A stretch of DNA of 64,000 nucleotides. It comes from PoT sp049331405. GTDB taxonomy: Bacteria > Planctomycetota > Planctomycetia > Isosphaerales > Isosphaeraceae. The position numbers and the translations under genes are program-made. Shown in pieces: positions 1 through 8,017 of the stretch. A model generated the notes under the pieces. That model saw only the letters and a list, made by a program, of their open reading frames with translations. It made no database searches and was not told the origin of the DNA. The stretch lies in contig NZ_CP186274.1 in the NCBI RefSeq assembly GCF_049331405.1, positions 6,138,001 to 6,202,000 of the forward strand, in the 5' to 3' direction. Position 1 is the stretch's first letter. Each line of letters begins with the position of its first letter.

Positions 1-1
1 C

Positions 2-601
2 GGGGTTCTTGCTGCCGTGACAATCGGCCTGGCAATCATGAGTGAGGTGTTGACCGGGGCCATCGAGCCCGCTTCGGAGAGCCTCAGGCTCAACCCGAGG
101 TTCACCGGCGTCTTCATGCTCGCGCTCGTCGGCAACGCGGCCGAGCTCTTCAACGCCATCCGGTTCGCCCGCAAGGATCAGATGGACCTCTGCATCGGCA
201 TCACCGTCGGGGCGAGCGTCCAGGTGGGCCTGCTCGTGGCCCCGGTGCTCGTCTTCATGGGGGCGATCATGGGGAAGGACATGGACCTCGTCTTCTCCCC
301 GCTCGAGCTGATCGCCATCGTCATGAGCGTCTACGTGACGCGGATCATGATCAACGACGGCGAGTCGACCTGGCTCGAAGGGCTGATCCTCATCGGCGTC
401 TATCTCCTCTTCGCGATCGCCTTCCTGAACCACCCGTTCACCGAGACCCCCCACCCGAGCACCTTCCCCGCCGGGCCGCCCTCGGCCTCGGCGGAACCCG
501 CAGCCTTCTTGCAAGATGAGGGAGCTTCCTGGGATCTCTCGAGGCCGGTTTTCGCCGACGCGTCATGGGCCCGCGACCCTCTGGCGGTCGGGCTGGGCTG
601 A
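2..601 (+). CDS. Ca2+/H+ antiporter (CaCA family), C-terminal half, cut by window edge
   Basis: The reading frame is open from the first complete codon, so this is the 3' part of a gene that begins outside the window. The visible part has about five hydrophobic segments. It contains a GNAAEL motif followed by GITVGASVQ, which resembles the second alpha repeat of Ca2+/H+ exchangers: the acidic residue in GNAAE and the polar GASVQ helix line the ion path. Such proteins exchange cytoplasmic Ca2+ for protons at the inner membrane. After the last membrane helix (ending FLNHP) there is an unusual tail of about 50 residues rich in Pro, Ala and Ser with no recognised domain. The family usually ends soon after the last helix, so the tail could be an extension or could reflect a frameshift near the end. 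The family call is fairly sure; the ion specificity is inferred. Confidence 0.85.
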   Translation, partial: GVLAAVTIGLAIMSEVLTGAIEPASESLRLNPRFTGVFMLALVGNAAELFNAIRFARKDQMDLCIGITVGASVQVGLLVAPVLVFMGAIMGKDMDLVFSPLELIAIVMSVYVTRIMINDGESTWLEGLILIGVYLLFAIAFLNHPFTETPHPSTFPAGPPSASAEPAAFLQDEGASWDLSRPVFADASWARDPLAVGLG

Positions 602-690
602 GTCCGAGACTGGTCCCGCCGGGCGGAGGGGCGTATGATGGATTCAAGAGACAATCGATCCCTCAAGTCCCTCCGAGCCCGGTACGTGCC

Positions 691-1062
691 ATGTCGAGCG
701 AGACGAGCGAGCCCCCGATCTGCAAGGTCTACCATTGCGGGCTGGAGGCCGCCCTCGCCGTGATCGGGGGCAAGTGGAAGCCCTTGATCCTCTGGGCCCT
801 CAGCTCCGGCCCGCGCCGCTTCGGCGAGCTCCGCCGGCTCGTGGTCGGGATCAGCGAGAAGATGCTCATCCAGCAACTCCGCGAGCTGGAGATGGATGGG
901 ATCGTCCTGCGAAAGGACTTCCAGGAAGTCCCTCCGAAGGTGGAATACTCGCTGACGAACTTCGGCGTCACCCTCCTCCGCGCCCTCGGCCCACTCTGCG
1001 AGTGGGGATCCGAGCACATGACCCGGATCGGCCAGTTGAAGGCCGAGACCCTCAGCGGTTGA
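691..1062 (+). CDS. HxlR-family winged-helix transcriptional regulator
   Basis: A 123-residue protein of typical HxlR size. It starts with a short N-terminus containing a Cys (ICKVYHCGLE), then the family signature IGGKWKPLILWAL. The winged helix follows, with the recognition region RRFGELRRLVVGISEKMLIQQLRELEMDGIVLRK and the wing PPKVEYSLTNFG. HxlR regulators are small dimeric DNA-binding proteins that often respond to oxidants or electrophiles and control a neighbouring gene. I chose ATG 691 because the family begins just before the conserved Cys; the frame stays open further upstream but that extension has no family character. Its 3' end overlaps by 11 bp the 3' end of the convergent deaminase gene, so the two are not an operon. 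The regulated target cannot be read from the sequence. Confidence 0.9.
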   Translation: MSSETSEPPICKVYHCGLEAALAVIGGKWKPLILWALSSGPRRFGELRRLVVGISEKMLIQQLRELEMDGIVLRKDFQEVPPKVEYSLTNFGVTLLRALGPLCEWGSEHMTRIGQLKAETLSG

Positions 1063-1516
1063 GTTCCTGCCAGCGCCGGTAGACCTCGATGGCCTCCGGA
1101 TCCGGCTCGTGGGCCATCGGCATGGACCGCTCCTGCCAGGGCTTGCAGACCTCGCCGTAGAGGCTGGCGAGGCTGAAGTACTTGCGGTCGTCGACGTAGA
1201 ACTGCGAGTAGTCCTCGCGCGTCGTGATGAAGACGACGCGGTCGGGGCTGCAGTAATACATCGCGCTCAGGCACATCGGGCAAGGGTGGGCGAGGATGTA
1301 AAACTCGCACCCGGTGAAGTGCTCGGTCTCGAGCTTGGCCGAGGCCTCGCGGATCGCGCAGATCTCGGCATGCGCCGTCGGGTCGTGCGTCTGCGCGACG
1401 AGATTGACGGCCTCGGCGATGATCTCGCCGTCCCTCGCGATGATACACGCAAAGGGACGCCCCCCCTGCTCGACATTCTTCCTGGCGAGTTCGATCGTGC
1501 GCCGGATGAGATCCAT
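1052..1516 (-). CDS. Nucleoside/guanine deaminase-like cytidine deaminase fold protein
   Basis: A 154-residue zinc-dependent deaminase. Residues 46-51 read PTAHAE, where His49 binds zinc and Glu51 is the general acid/base. Residues 78-82 read PCPMC and supply the two Cys ligands. The sequence after the motifs (VDDRKYFSLASLYGEVCKPWQERSMPM) has the spacing of bacterial guanine deaminases of the GuaD type rather than of tRNA adenosine deaminase, so a free base or nucleoside substrate is likely. The residue before PCPMC is His instead of the usual Glu, which is unusual. ATG at 1516 is preceded by a strong purine-rich ribosome site (GAGGGGG); an upstream extension of the frame lacks family similarity. 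The gene is convergent with the HxlR regulator. The exact substrate is uncertain. Confidence 0.85.
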   Translation of the reverse strand: MDLIRRTIELARKNVEQGGRPFACIIARDGEIIAEAVNLVAQTHDPTAHAEICAIREASAKLETEHFTGCEFYILAHPCPMCLSAMYYCSPDRVVFITTREDYSQFYVDDRKYFSLASLYGEVCKPWQERSMPMAHEPDPEAIEVYRRWQELNR

Positions 1517-1697
1517 GGAGCCCCCTCTGGCCTCGTGACCCTGACGCCGCGTTATTGGGTAGAATGTCCCCAATCTAACCCGGGTTGGGCCCCCTTCTCC
1601 GCTCTTTCCCGACCCGCCATCCCGAGAAAATCTCGATCATCCGGGAATCAAACGCCCCCGACCGGGCAATATCAGGGCGGATTCCGGGTTCGAGGGA

Positions 1698-3692
1698 TTG
1701 CGAATGGCTGCCATGCGAACTGGATCGACACGCGAGGTCTCGGGGCACCTGCAAGAACTCCTCGATCGCGGGGCAAGCGGCAACCTCACCGACGCCCAAC
1801 TGCTCGCCCGCTTCAACGCGCGTCGGGACGAGGCGGCCTTCGCGGTCCTGGTCGATCGCCACGGCGGGATGGTCCTGCGCGTCTGTCGGTCGGTCCTCAG
1901 GGACGAGCACGACGCCCAGGACGCTTTCCAGGCCACGTTCCTGGTTTTGGCCAGGAGGTCGCATGCCGTTGCCGGGGCCGTCTCGGTGGGGCCATGGCTG
2001 TTCGGAGTCTGCCAGCGGATCGCCGTCAGGGCCAGGGCCGACGCCCTGAGACGTCGGGCACGCGAGCAGGAGCATGCCGAGACAACCCGTCGTGACGAGG
2101 CCCAGGAGTATCCGCCGGAGCCCGAGGCCTGGCCCGAAGTCTATGCCGAACTCGCCCGGCTTCCCGAGAAGTTCCGGGCTCCCGTCGTGCTCTGCTACCT
2201 GGAAGGCCAGACGGCCGAGCAGGTCGCCGAACGTCTGGGATGTGCCCGGGGCACCGTCCTCTCCCGGCTGGCTCGGGCACGCGAGCGGTTGCGATCGCGT
2301 CTCGCCTCGCGAGCCTTGATCCTGCCTCTTGGTGTGCTCGGTGCTTCGACCACGACGCAAGCGGCAAGGACCACCATCCCGACGCGACTCGCCGGCGCCG
2401 CCGTCCGGCAGGCGATTGATGTTGTGGCGTCCGGCTCCATTCCCACGAACGTCGCCAATTTGGCGGGAAGGATGATGCGTTCCATGAGGATCGCTCAATT
2501 GAAGCCCGTGGCCTCGGGCATGCTGACCATCGGATTGGCCACGGGTGCGATTGTCCTGGCCCAGCAAGACACACCGGCGCCGAAGCAGGAACCGGCGCAA
2601 GCAGCCTCTCCCTCTCCCGCACCAACCGGTCATGATCGCATTCAGCCGGGGACCATCTGGACCCCCATGCGGAGTGACAACCTGATCTTGAAGGGGCATA
2701 CTCAGGCGGCCTTCTGCGTCGCGTACTCGCCCGATGGCGACCTCGTGGCCTCGGGCGGGGCCGATCGCGATGTGAGGATCTGGGATGCGATCACCGGCAA
2801 GGAGCGTGGGACGATCCACATCGCCCCTCATACCGGGAAGCACGCCGCGGTCATGAGCGTCTCGTTCAGCCCTGATGGCTCTCGCCTGGCGACGGCCACC
2901 GATGACATGACGATCCGGATTTACGAAGTGGCGTCGGGCGTCGAGCATCTGAAGATCCCGGTCCGCTGCTTCGCCAACGTCGTGGCCTTGTGCCCTGACG
3001 GTAAGACGCTGGCCTGGGGAGGGACGAACCCCGCCGCCGATGGCGAAGCGGGTGGCTGGAAGACGATCACCCTCTGGGATCTGGAGGCGGGGAAAGAACG
3101 GGCCGTCTTGCGCGGGCATTCGGAAGGGATCAGCTCCCTTTCCTGCACCGCCGATGGGTCGAGGCTAGCATCAGGGAGTTACGATCAGACGGTCAGGCTC
3201 TGGAATGTTGCGTCGGGCGAGCCGCGAAAGGTCTTCCAGTCGGAGCAGCCGGTTCACGGCGTGGCCCTTTCCCCGGATGGGAGCAAGCTGGCGGCGGCCT
3301 CGGGCCAGCGATACTCCAGCGACGATGACAAGACGACGGCCGAGCCCGGGTATGTTCAGGTCTGGGATGTCGCCGTGGGTAAGGCCCGCAACCCTATCGT
3401 GGCCCATGCGAGCGCGGCCCGAACTGTCGCCTTCCATCGGGACGGTGAATTTCTCATCTCCGGAGGCCAGGATGGCCAGATCAAGCTTTGGGATGTCGCA
3501 ACACTGGAACTGAAGGCGATGATCACCGGCCACAAGGGCTATGTCTTTTCCCTGGCCTTCGCACCGAAGCAATATGCGGTCGCCTCCGCAGGCATGGATC
3601 ACACCGTCAGGATTTGGGAATTGAGAAGTGTGATCCCAATCAGTCTTGAACCCATAAGGCCATCGAATTTGCAGGCTCCAGAGGATATGTAA
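1698..3692 (+). CDS. ECF sigma factor fused through a membrane segment to a seven-repeat WD40 propeller
   Basis: A 664-residue fusion. Residues 46-88 carry sigma region 2 (FAVLVDRHGGMVLRVCRSVL, then DAQDAFQATFLVLARR). Residues 150-200 carry region 4 (LPEKFRAPVVLCYLEGQTAEQVAERLG). A linker leads to one hydrophobic segment at about 272-289, then a Pro/Ala-rich spacer. From about 328 seven WD40 repeats follow, each closing with a W-D-like pair (VRIWDA, IRIYEV, ITLWDL, VRLWNV, VQVWDV, IKLWDV, VRIWEL), enough for one complete propeller. ECF factors with large C-terminal extensions are known from Planctomycetes. The likely topology is a cytoplasmic sigma part tethered to an exported sensor or scaffold (inference). 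The frame begins with TTG 1698; ATG at 1704 or 1713 are equally possible starts. It stands alone on the plus strand, with no separate anti-sigma gene beside it. Confidence 0.9.
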   Translation: MRMAAMRTGSTREVSGHLQELLDRGASGNLTDAQLLARFNARRDEAAFAVLVDRHGGMVLRVCRSVLRDEHDAQDAFQATFLVLARRSHAVAGAVSVGPWLFGVCQRIAVRARADALRRRAREQEHAETTRRDEAQEYPPEPEAWPEVYAELARLPEKFRAPVVLCYLEGQTAEQVAERLGCARGTVLSRLARARERLRSRLASRALILPLGVLGASTTTQAARTTIPTRLAGAAVRQAIDVVASGSIPTNVANLAGRMMRSMRIAQLKPVASGMLTIGLATGAIVLAQQDTPAPKQEPAQAASPSPAPTGHDRIQPGTIWTPMRSDNLILKGHTQAAFCVAYSPDGDLVASGGADRDVRIWDAITGKERGTIHIAPHTGKHAAVMSVSFSPDGSRLATATDDMTIRIYEVASGVEHLKIPVRCFANVVALCPDGKTLAWGGTNPAADGEAGGWKTITLWDLEAGKERAVLRGHSEGISSLSCTADGSRLASGSYDQTVRLWNVASGEPRKVFQSEQPVHGVALSPDGSKLAAASGQRYSSDDDKTTAEPGYVQVWDVAVGKARNPIVAHASAARTVAFHRDGEFLISGGQDGQIKLWDVATLELKAMITGHKGYVFSLAFAPKQYAVASAGMDHTVRIWELRSVIPISLEPIRPSNLQAPEDM

Positions 3693-3826
3693 GGCGACAA
3701 ATATTCTAATTTAAGAAGATAAATAATAATTTATATAAGCAATAAATGAAAGGGCGTCGACCTCTTTGGTCATGGCGGCCTCACGTGCGGGAAGCTCGGC
3801 GAGCCGTCCCCCATGAGAATTTATAA

Positions 3827-3863
3827 CGGCCCCGGCCTTCGCGTGTTGCGAAGGCCGGGGCCG
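3827..3863. terminator. Perfect 16-bp hairpin between convergent genes; AT-rich gap
   Basis: A perfect 16-bp GC-rich stem (arms 3827-3842 and 3848-3863) with a 5-base loop lies between the 3' ends of the plus-strand ECF-WD40 gene and the minus-strand oxidoreductase gene. On the minus strand it is followed by an AT-rich run (TTATAAATTCTC), so it most likely ends the oxidoreductase transcript and may work in both directions. The rest of the 3693-3897 gap contains a very AT-rich stretch at about 3700-3750 with no gene. Confidence 0.75.
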
Positions 3864-3897
3864 TGTCGCATGGAGCAACGGCCTTGGAGCACGAGGC

Positions 3898-4908
3898 TCA
3901 GCCTCGAGCCTGCTTGACCAGCGGCATGACCTCTCTCATAAGGAAACGCAGGCTGTCGCAGATCATGTCGTGCGAGAGCCCCGCCCAGCGCAGTTCGAGG
4001 TTGGCGACGTCGAAGGGGGCCTGTTCGTGCAGCTCGAGCAGGCGGTTCGCCACCGTCTCGGGGCCGCCGACGATGAAGTTGATCGGGTGGTCGCAGAGGT
4101 CCTCGGGGCGCGTGGGCTCGGGGGTCGCGGCGGGGATCTTTCCCTCGTCGCGGAAGCGTCTCCAGAGGGTCCGCAAGGCGGCCTCGGCGAGCTCGAATGC
4201 GGACCGGTCGTCCTTGCCGATGAAGACCGGGCGATTGGCGGCGACGAGGCCCGTGCCGCCGACCTCGCGATAGGCGGCGCGATATTGCCGGTACTGCTCC
4301 GGGGTCCGGAGATGCGAGAACATCATGTTGAACCCCATCAGGCCCGCGATCCTTGCCGAGCCGACGCTGTTGACGGCGACCCAGCAGCGGTCGGCGAGGT
4401 CGGCCGCTGGGACCGGCAGCGAGCGATGCGGCGGGACGGCGAAGGAGCGAGGGGCAACCCCAGGCCAGTTGCCGCTCCAGGCCGATCGGATGACGCCGAG
4501 CGCCTCTTCGAACCGGGCCTGACGGCCGCGGTCGTCCATCATGGGTGAGCCGAAAAGCTCGGATTCCTCGGGCGTGCTCCCGCTGCCGAAGCCGACCGCC
4601 ATGCGACCCTGCGTCAGCACGTCCGCCACCGCGACCTGCTCGGCCACGTCGAGCGGGTGATGCAGGTTCAGGCAGATGATCGCCGTCCCCAGCGCGATCT
4701 GCCGGGTCTGGCCGGCGAGATGCAATGCGAGCAGCAAAGGGGTGGGCAGGTGCCCCTTGTGGGCGTGGGCGTGGTGCTCGGAGAACCAGGCATAGCGCAC
4801 GCCGAGCTCGTCGCCGAGGCGGACGAGGTCGGAGACCTCGTCGAAGATGATCGACGAGGGCTGGTCCGGCGGCCCTTCGAGATGGTCGGTCAGCCCGATC
4901 GTGAACAT
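3898..4908 (-). CDS. LLM-class flavin-dependent oxidoreductase (luciferase-like monooxygenase)
   Basis: A 336-residue TIM-barrel protein of the bacterial luciferase-like family. Visible hallmarks are the N-terminal strand FTIGLTDH, the motif RYAWFSEHHAH, the block TRQIALGTAIICLNLHHPLDVAEQVAVADVLTQGRMAVGFGSG, and the late segment VGGPETVANRLLELHEQ. These enzymes use reduced FMN or F420 to oxidise small organic substrates. ATG 4908 matches the expected family start. The gene lies 61 bp downstream of an MFS transporter on the same strand and probably shares its transcript, which hints that the enzyme acts on the transported compound (inference). The substrate and cofactor type cannot be decided from the sequence. 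Confidence 0.9.
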   Translation of the reverse strand: MFTIGLTDHLEGPPDQPSSIIFDEVSDLVRLGDELGVRYAWFSEHHAHAHKGHLPTPLLLALHLAGQTRQIALGTAIICLNLHHPLDVAEQVAVADVLTQGRMAVGFGSGSTPEESELFGSPMMDDRGRQARFEEALGVIRSAWSGNWPGVAPRSFAVPPHRSLPVPAADLADRCWVAVNSVGSARIAGLMGFNMMFSHLRTPEQYRQYRAAYREVGGTGLVAANRPVFIGKDDRSAFELAEAALRTLWRRFRDEGKIPAATPEPTRPEDLCDHPINFIVGGPETVANRLLELHEQAPFDVANLELRWAGLSHDMICDSLRFLMREVMPLVKQARG

Positions 4909-4969
4909 GCGCCGGCGTCTCCTCGAAGGTGTTTGGGGGTCGGGCGGTTCGATGCCGATCCTCGGTCGA

Positions 4970-6304
4970 TCATGCGAGCTCCTCCGTCGTCGAGGAGGTC
5001 GCGAGCTTGTCCTTGGGCGGGTGGAAGAAGATCGCGAGCAGGATCGCCGTGAAGAGCGAGATGCCGAACGGGACGAGGAAGAGTCGGTGGTAGTCGATGA
5101 CCTTCACCACGCGCCCGCCGACGGTCGCGGTCGTCCCGAAGAGATCCCCCACCCAGCTCCAGAGGAACCCGGAGGCGAACTGCGCGATCCCCAGGATCAT
5201 GAGGTTGAAGAGGCTCTGGGCGCTCGTGCGGATGTCCTTGGGGAAATGCTCGTCCACGTAGATGAACAGCGTGGCGAAGAAGCAGGCATAGGCAAACCCG
5301 TGCACGACATTCACGAGGATCACCGGCCAGAGCAGGTCGCGGTCCCCCATCGCGTAGACGCCGAATCGGATCGACTGGCTGAGGACGCCGAAGATCAGGG
5401 TCTTGCGCCAGCCGAGCCGCTTGATGATGGAGCCGAGCATCGCCATGGCGATCACCTCCATCGTCTGCCCGATGCTCATCGCGGGCGCGATCCAGTTCTC
5501 CGGCAGCCCGATCGACTGCAGGAAGCGGCTGGTCCAGAAGTAATAGGCGTTGTGGATCAAGGAGTCGAAGAAGGTCGCGATGAAGAGGACGAGGATGCTC
5601 GGCTTGGCGAGCAGCTTGATCGCCTCGAACGGGGCGAAGGGCTTCCCCTGGCGCGAGGCCGGCGGCGTGTGCGGCAGCCTGAGGCAGAAGGCCGCCAGGA
5701 TCAGCGAGGCGATGGCCGAGACGTAATACGTGCCGGTCAGGGCCGCCTCCATCGGTGCGCCGGTCTTCGGCGTCGAGAGGGCCTTCCCCAGCCAGGCGAA
5801 GAACCCGCCCGCCTCCGCCATCGAGGGGACCCTTGCCCAGTCGATCGGGATGAAGACGAGCGGCCATGCGGCGGTCACCCAGCCGACGCTGCCCCAGAGC
5901 CTCAGCAGCCCGAAATCCTTGCGAGGGTCCTTGGCATGGGCGAACGCGATGGCGTTGGCGATCGAGAGCGACGGCACGTAGAAGAGGCAGTGGACCAGGA
6001 TCAGGCCGAAGAAGGGCCAGAAGGTCTTGACCTGCGCGAGCCCCAGCATCGTCAGGGCGCCGACGAGGTGGCTGAAGGCCAGGAGCCGCTCCTGCGAGAC
6101 GAGGCGGTCGGCGAGCTGCCCGCCGAGGAACATCCCCGTCACCGAGGCGATGGCGAAGGAGTTGAAGATCCACGCTTGCTGGATGCTGCTGAAGTTGAGA
6201 TAACGGCTCCCCATGTAGAGCCCGAGCAGCGGGAACCAGGCCCCCTTGATGAAATATTCAAGGAAGAACATCAGGCAGAACTTGGATCGGTCGGCCACCA
6301 GCAT
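4970..6304 (-). CDS. MFS transporter of the nucleoside:H+ symporter type
   Basis: A 444-residue membrane protein with about twelve hydrophobic segments. The first helix region (LMFFLEYFIKGAWFPLLGLYM) and the block AWIFNSFAIASVTGMFLGGQLADR resemble the nucleoside:proton symporter (NupG-like) branch of the major facilitator superfamily. The block FGLLRLWGSVGWVTAAWPL is also typical. A nucleoside or related small solute is therefore the likely cargo. I placed the start at ATG 6304 (MLVADRSKF) because it begins just before helix 1; the frame is open further upstream but that part is Arg/Pro-rich and not family-like. It is the first gene of a two-gene unit with the flavin oxidoreductase. The family is confident, the substrate is inference. 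Confidence 0.88.
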   Translation of the reverse strand: MLVADRSKFCLMFFLEYFIKGAWFPLLGLYMGSRYLNFSSIQQAWIFNSFAIASVTGMFLGGQLADRLVSQERLLAFSHLVGALTMLGLAQVKTFWPFFGLILVHCLFYVPSLSIANAIAFAHAKDPRKDFGLLRLWGSVGWVTAAWPLVFIPIDWARVPSMAEAGGFFAWLGKALSTPKTGAPMEAALTGTYYVSAIASLILAAFCLRLPHTPPASRQGKPFAPFEAIKLLAKPSILVLFIATFFDSLIHNAYYFWTSRFLQSIGLPENWIAPAMSIGQTMEVIAMAMLGSIIKRLGWRKTLIFGVLSQSIRFGVYAMGDRDLLWPVILVNVVHGFAYACFFATLFIYVDEHFPKDIRTSAQSLFNLMILGIAQFASGFLWSWVGDLFGTTATVGGRVVKVIDYHRLFLVPFGISLFTAILLAIFFHPPKDKLATSSTTEELA

Positions 6305-6622
6305 CGGCAGGGCTCTCCATTCGTGGGGGCGAAGGCGTGGGCGAGTGCGGCCGCCTGGCTTTTGGCATGGCCCCGAACGGACGACCCCCGGCCCGCACGC
6401 GGTTCGATTCCGCGGGCGGATGGAGAGCCGGGTCATCCGCGGTGACTGCCGGGCCAACGACGGCGAGGGCTCGGGAGGATCATCGTCGCGTGCCGGGCAG
6501 AGACGGCGGCCGGTCCACGCTCGACGACGCTCCGAGCCAGCCATCTTACCGGACCGGTCGGCATAAGGAAGCTCACAGCCGCCCGGCTATCCTCCCAACC
6601 GCCAGCGAGCTAGAATTTCTTC
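6305..6622. other. Divergent intergenic region without a gene
   Basis: This 318-bp gap separates the divergently oriented transporter gene (minus strand) and chorismate mutase gene (plus strand), so promoters for both should lie here. It is GC-rich, and I found no convincing reading frame, hairpin or inverted repeat that could be called an operator. Confidence 0.5.
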
Positions 6623-7261
6623 ATGCGAAAAATCACCCCTCTCCTGCTCTCGTGCGTGCTGCTTCCGCCCGGCTGCGGGCCCGTGTCGCCCCCCATCGAG
6701 GTCCCCGTGACCAAGGTGGAGGAGCGTGACGATCCGGCTGTCGAGGAACTCCTCGGCCTCATGCGGAAGCGGCTCGACGTCATGCACGACGTGGCCCGCT
6801 GGAAGTGGGCCGCCAAGGCCCCGATCGAGGATCCGAAGCGCGAGGCCGCCTCGCTCGATGACGTCGCCGAGCGTGCCAAGGGCCTCGGCCTCGATCCGGC
6901 CGTCGCCCGCACCTTCTTCGCCGCGCAGATCGAGGCGGCGAAGGTCGTCCAGCGTGCCGACTTCCGCCGCTGGGAGGCCGACAAGCATGGGCCCGAAGGG
7001 AAGGCGCCCGACCTCGCCGGGGTCTTGCGGCCGAAGATCGACGGCCTGAACCGTGATCTCCTCGCCGCCCTGCCGGGCGTGCTGTCTCTCCTCCGCGACG
7101 ACGATGGCTTCAGGCTCTGGATCACGATCCGGGCCGAAACCATCCTCGCCGGGGAGGGGATCGATGACGATGCACGTTCCGCGGCGATCCGGCCGCTTGT
7201 CGAGGCCCCCGCTCCCGGCGCCCGGATAAGGAGCCAATCAACCCCGGCCAAGCCGAAGTGA
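6623..7261 (+). CDS. Exported chorismate mutase, gamma class (*AroQ-like)
   Basis: A 212-residue protein with an N-terminal export signal (MRKITPLLLSCVLLPPGCG). The mature part carries the pattern of secreted AroQ chorismate mutases, which convert chorismate to prephenate. Arg50 (KRLDV), Lys61 (RWKW), the segment APIEDPKRE with Arg73, then LGLDPAVARTFFAAQIEAAK and GLNRDLLAAL align in spacing with the active-site Arg, Lys and Arg of the Mycobacterium tuberculosis secreted enzyme as I remember it (11 and 12 residues apart in both). The signal could be of the lipoprotein kind with Cys18, but PPGC is a poor lipobox. There are no aromatic pathway genes nearby. The enzyme call is a motif-based inference of good strength; why it is exported is unknown. 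Confidence 0.8.
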   Translation: MRKITPLLLSCVLLPPGCGPVSPPIEVPVTKVEERDDPAVEELLGLMRKRLDVMHDVARWKWAAKAPIEDPKREAASLDDVAERAKGLGLDPAVARTFFAAQIEAAKVVQRADFRRWEADKHGPEGKAPDLAGVLRPKIDGLNRDLLAALPGVLSLLRDDDGFRLWITIRAETILAGEGIDDDARSAAIRPLVEAPAPGARIRSQSTPAKPK

Positions 7262-7281
7262 CGCGAGCCCTATTCAAAGAA

Positions 7282-7329
7282 GCCCCCGATGGCTCTCACT
7301 CCAATCCATCGGAGGGAGCCCTCGGGGGC
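7282..7329. terminator. Bidirectional hairpin between convergent genes
   Basis: A long imperfect stem (about 16 bp, arms near 7282-7297 and 7314-7329, with two mismatches) lies between the convergent chorismate mutase and lipoprotein genes. On the plus strand it is followed by a T-rich run (ACTTTGCGTTT). It probably ends both transcripts. Confidence 0.65.
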
Positions 7330-7358
7330 ACTTTGCGTTTCAAAAGGGTGGCGGTCGC

Positions 7359-7838
7359 TCAGGGGACGGCGACGTTGATCGGCTTGTCGCCATCCTCGAC
7401 GAAGACTTCCATCACGTTGGCCTTGAGCGAACCCTTGGGGCCGGCCTTGGGCGCCGAGGTTGTGCCTCGGGCGAACTGCGGGGGGACCGCTTTGGTCCTC
7501 GGGGCCGACTTCGTGACCTGGGGCTTGGGCGGGGCGACGTCGGGCTTGAGGTCGGGGGCCCAGACCGAGACCTTATTCTCGCCGTAGAGGGTCGTGAGCG
7601 TGTACGAGCCGTCGGCGCCGATCGCGGCCGACTTGCTGCTGACGAACTTGCGGTAGACGTTCGACGGGTCGAAGATCACCTCGCCCGAGGTGGCCGGCTT
7701 GCCGTTGATGGTCACGGTCCCCTTCACCGTGACCTCCTGGGTCGACGAGGAGACATTCGGGGCCCCCGAGCCGCAGCCCGCGACGGGGACGATGGAGGCG
7801 GCGGCCAGCAGGATGGCCGCCCGGCTCAGACGCGTCAT
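7359..7838 (-). CDS. Small lipoprotein of the type found with DUF1559 genes
   Basis: A 159-residue predicted lipoprotein. It begins MTRLSRAAILLAAASIVPVAGC, a lipoprotein signal with a good lipobox (VAGC). A single beta-rich module follows (VTVKGTVTINGKPATSGEVIFDP ... YTLTTLYGENKVSVWAP), like the carboxypeptidase regulatory-type modules seen in planctomycete lipoproteins, then a Pro/Lys-rich stretch and a short acidic C-terminus. ATG 7838 was chosen because the signal peptide begins there. It lies downstream of the DUF1559 gene on the same strand with a 179-bp gap containing a hairpin, a very common planctomycete arrangement. Its function is unknown; a cell-surface or periplasmic partner of the pseudopilin is an inference. 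Confidence 0.85.
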   Translation of the reverse strand: MTRLSRAAILLAAASIVPVAGCGSGAPNVSSSTQEVTVKGTVTINGKPATSGEVIFDPSNVYRKFVSSKSAAIGADGSYTLTTLYGENKVSVWAPDLKPDVAPPKPQVTKSAPRTKAVPPQFARGTTSAPKAGPKGSLKANVMEVFVEDGDKPINVAVP

Positions 7839-7898
7839 GGTTCTCGTTCGCTCCGCGACGGCCCGACCTGGGCAGGAGCCGTCGTTTCGAAGGTAGAT

Positions 7899-7921
7899 CA
7901 TGTTCTCAGGTTGAGAGCATG
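7899..7921 (-). promoter_or_regulatory. Hairpin between DUF1559 and lipoprotein genes
   Basis: Arms 7899-7908 and 7912-7921 form a 10-bp stem with one G-T pair and a 3-base loop. It lies between two same-strand genes and has no long T run, so it may be an attenuator, an mRNA-processing site or a weak terminator. Confidence 0.4.
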
Positions 7922-8017
7922 TGTTGAGCTTTGAATCGTCTTCGGATCTCTGGGCGCCCGAGGGCCGTGTGCGGCGACCCCACGATCGTCGCAAACGGCG
8001 AACTCGGGCAGATCGGC

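Noticed and set aside
4847..6445. Very long open frame opposite the MFS transporter and oxidoreductase genes
   Set aside because: Its Glu/Arg/Asp-rich low-complexity product is the typical antisense shadow of GC-rich genes; the same applies to the long frames opposite the kinase (19871-22543), the M56 gene (22586-26137), the multidomain gene (33400-36363) and the amidohydrolase and aminotransferase genes (46378-49353).
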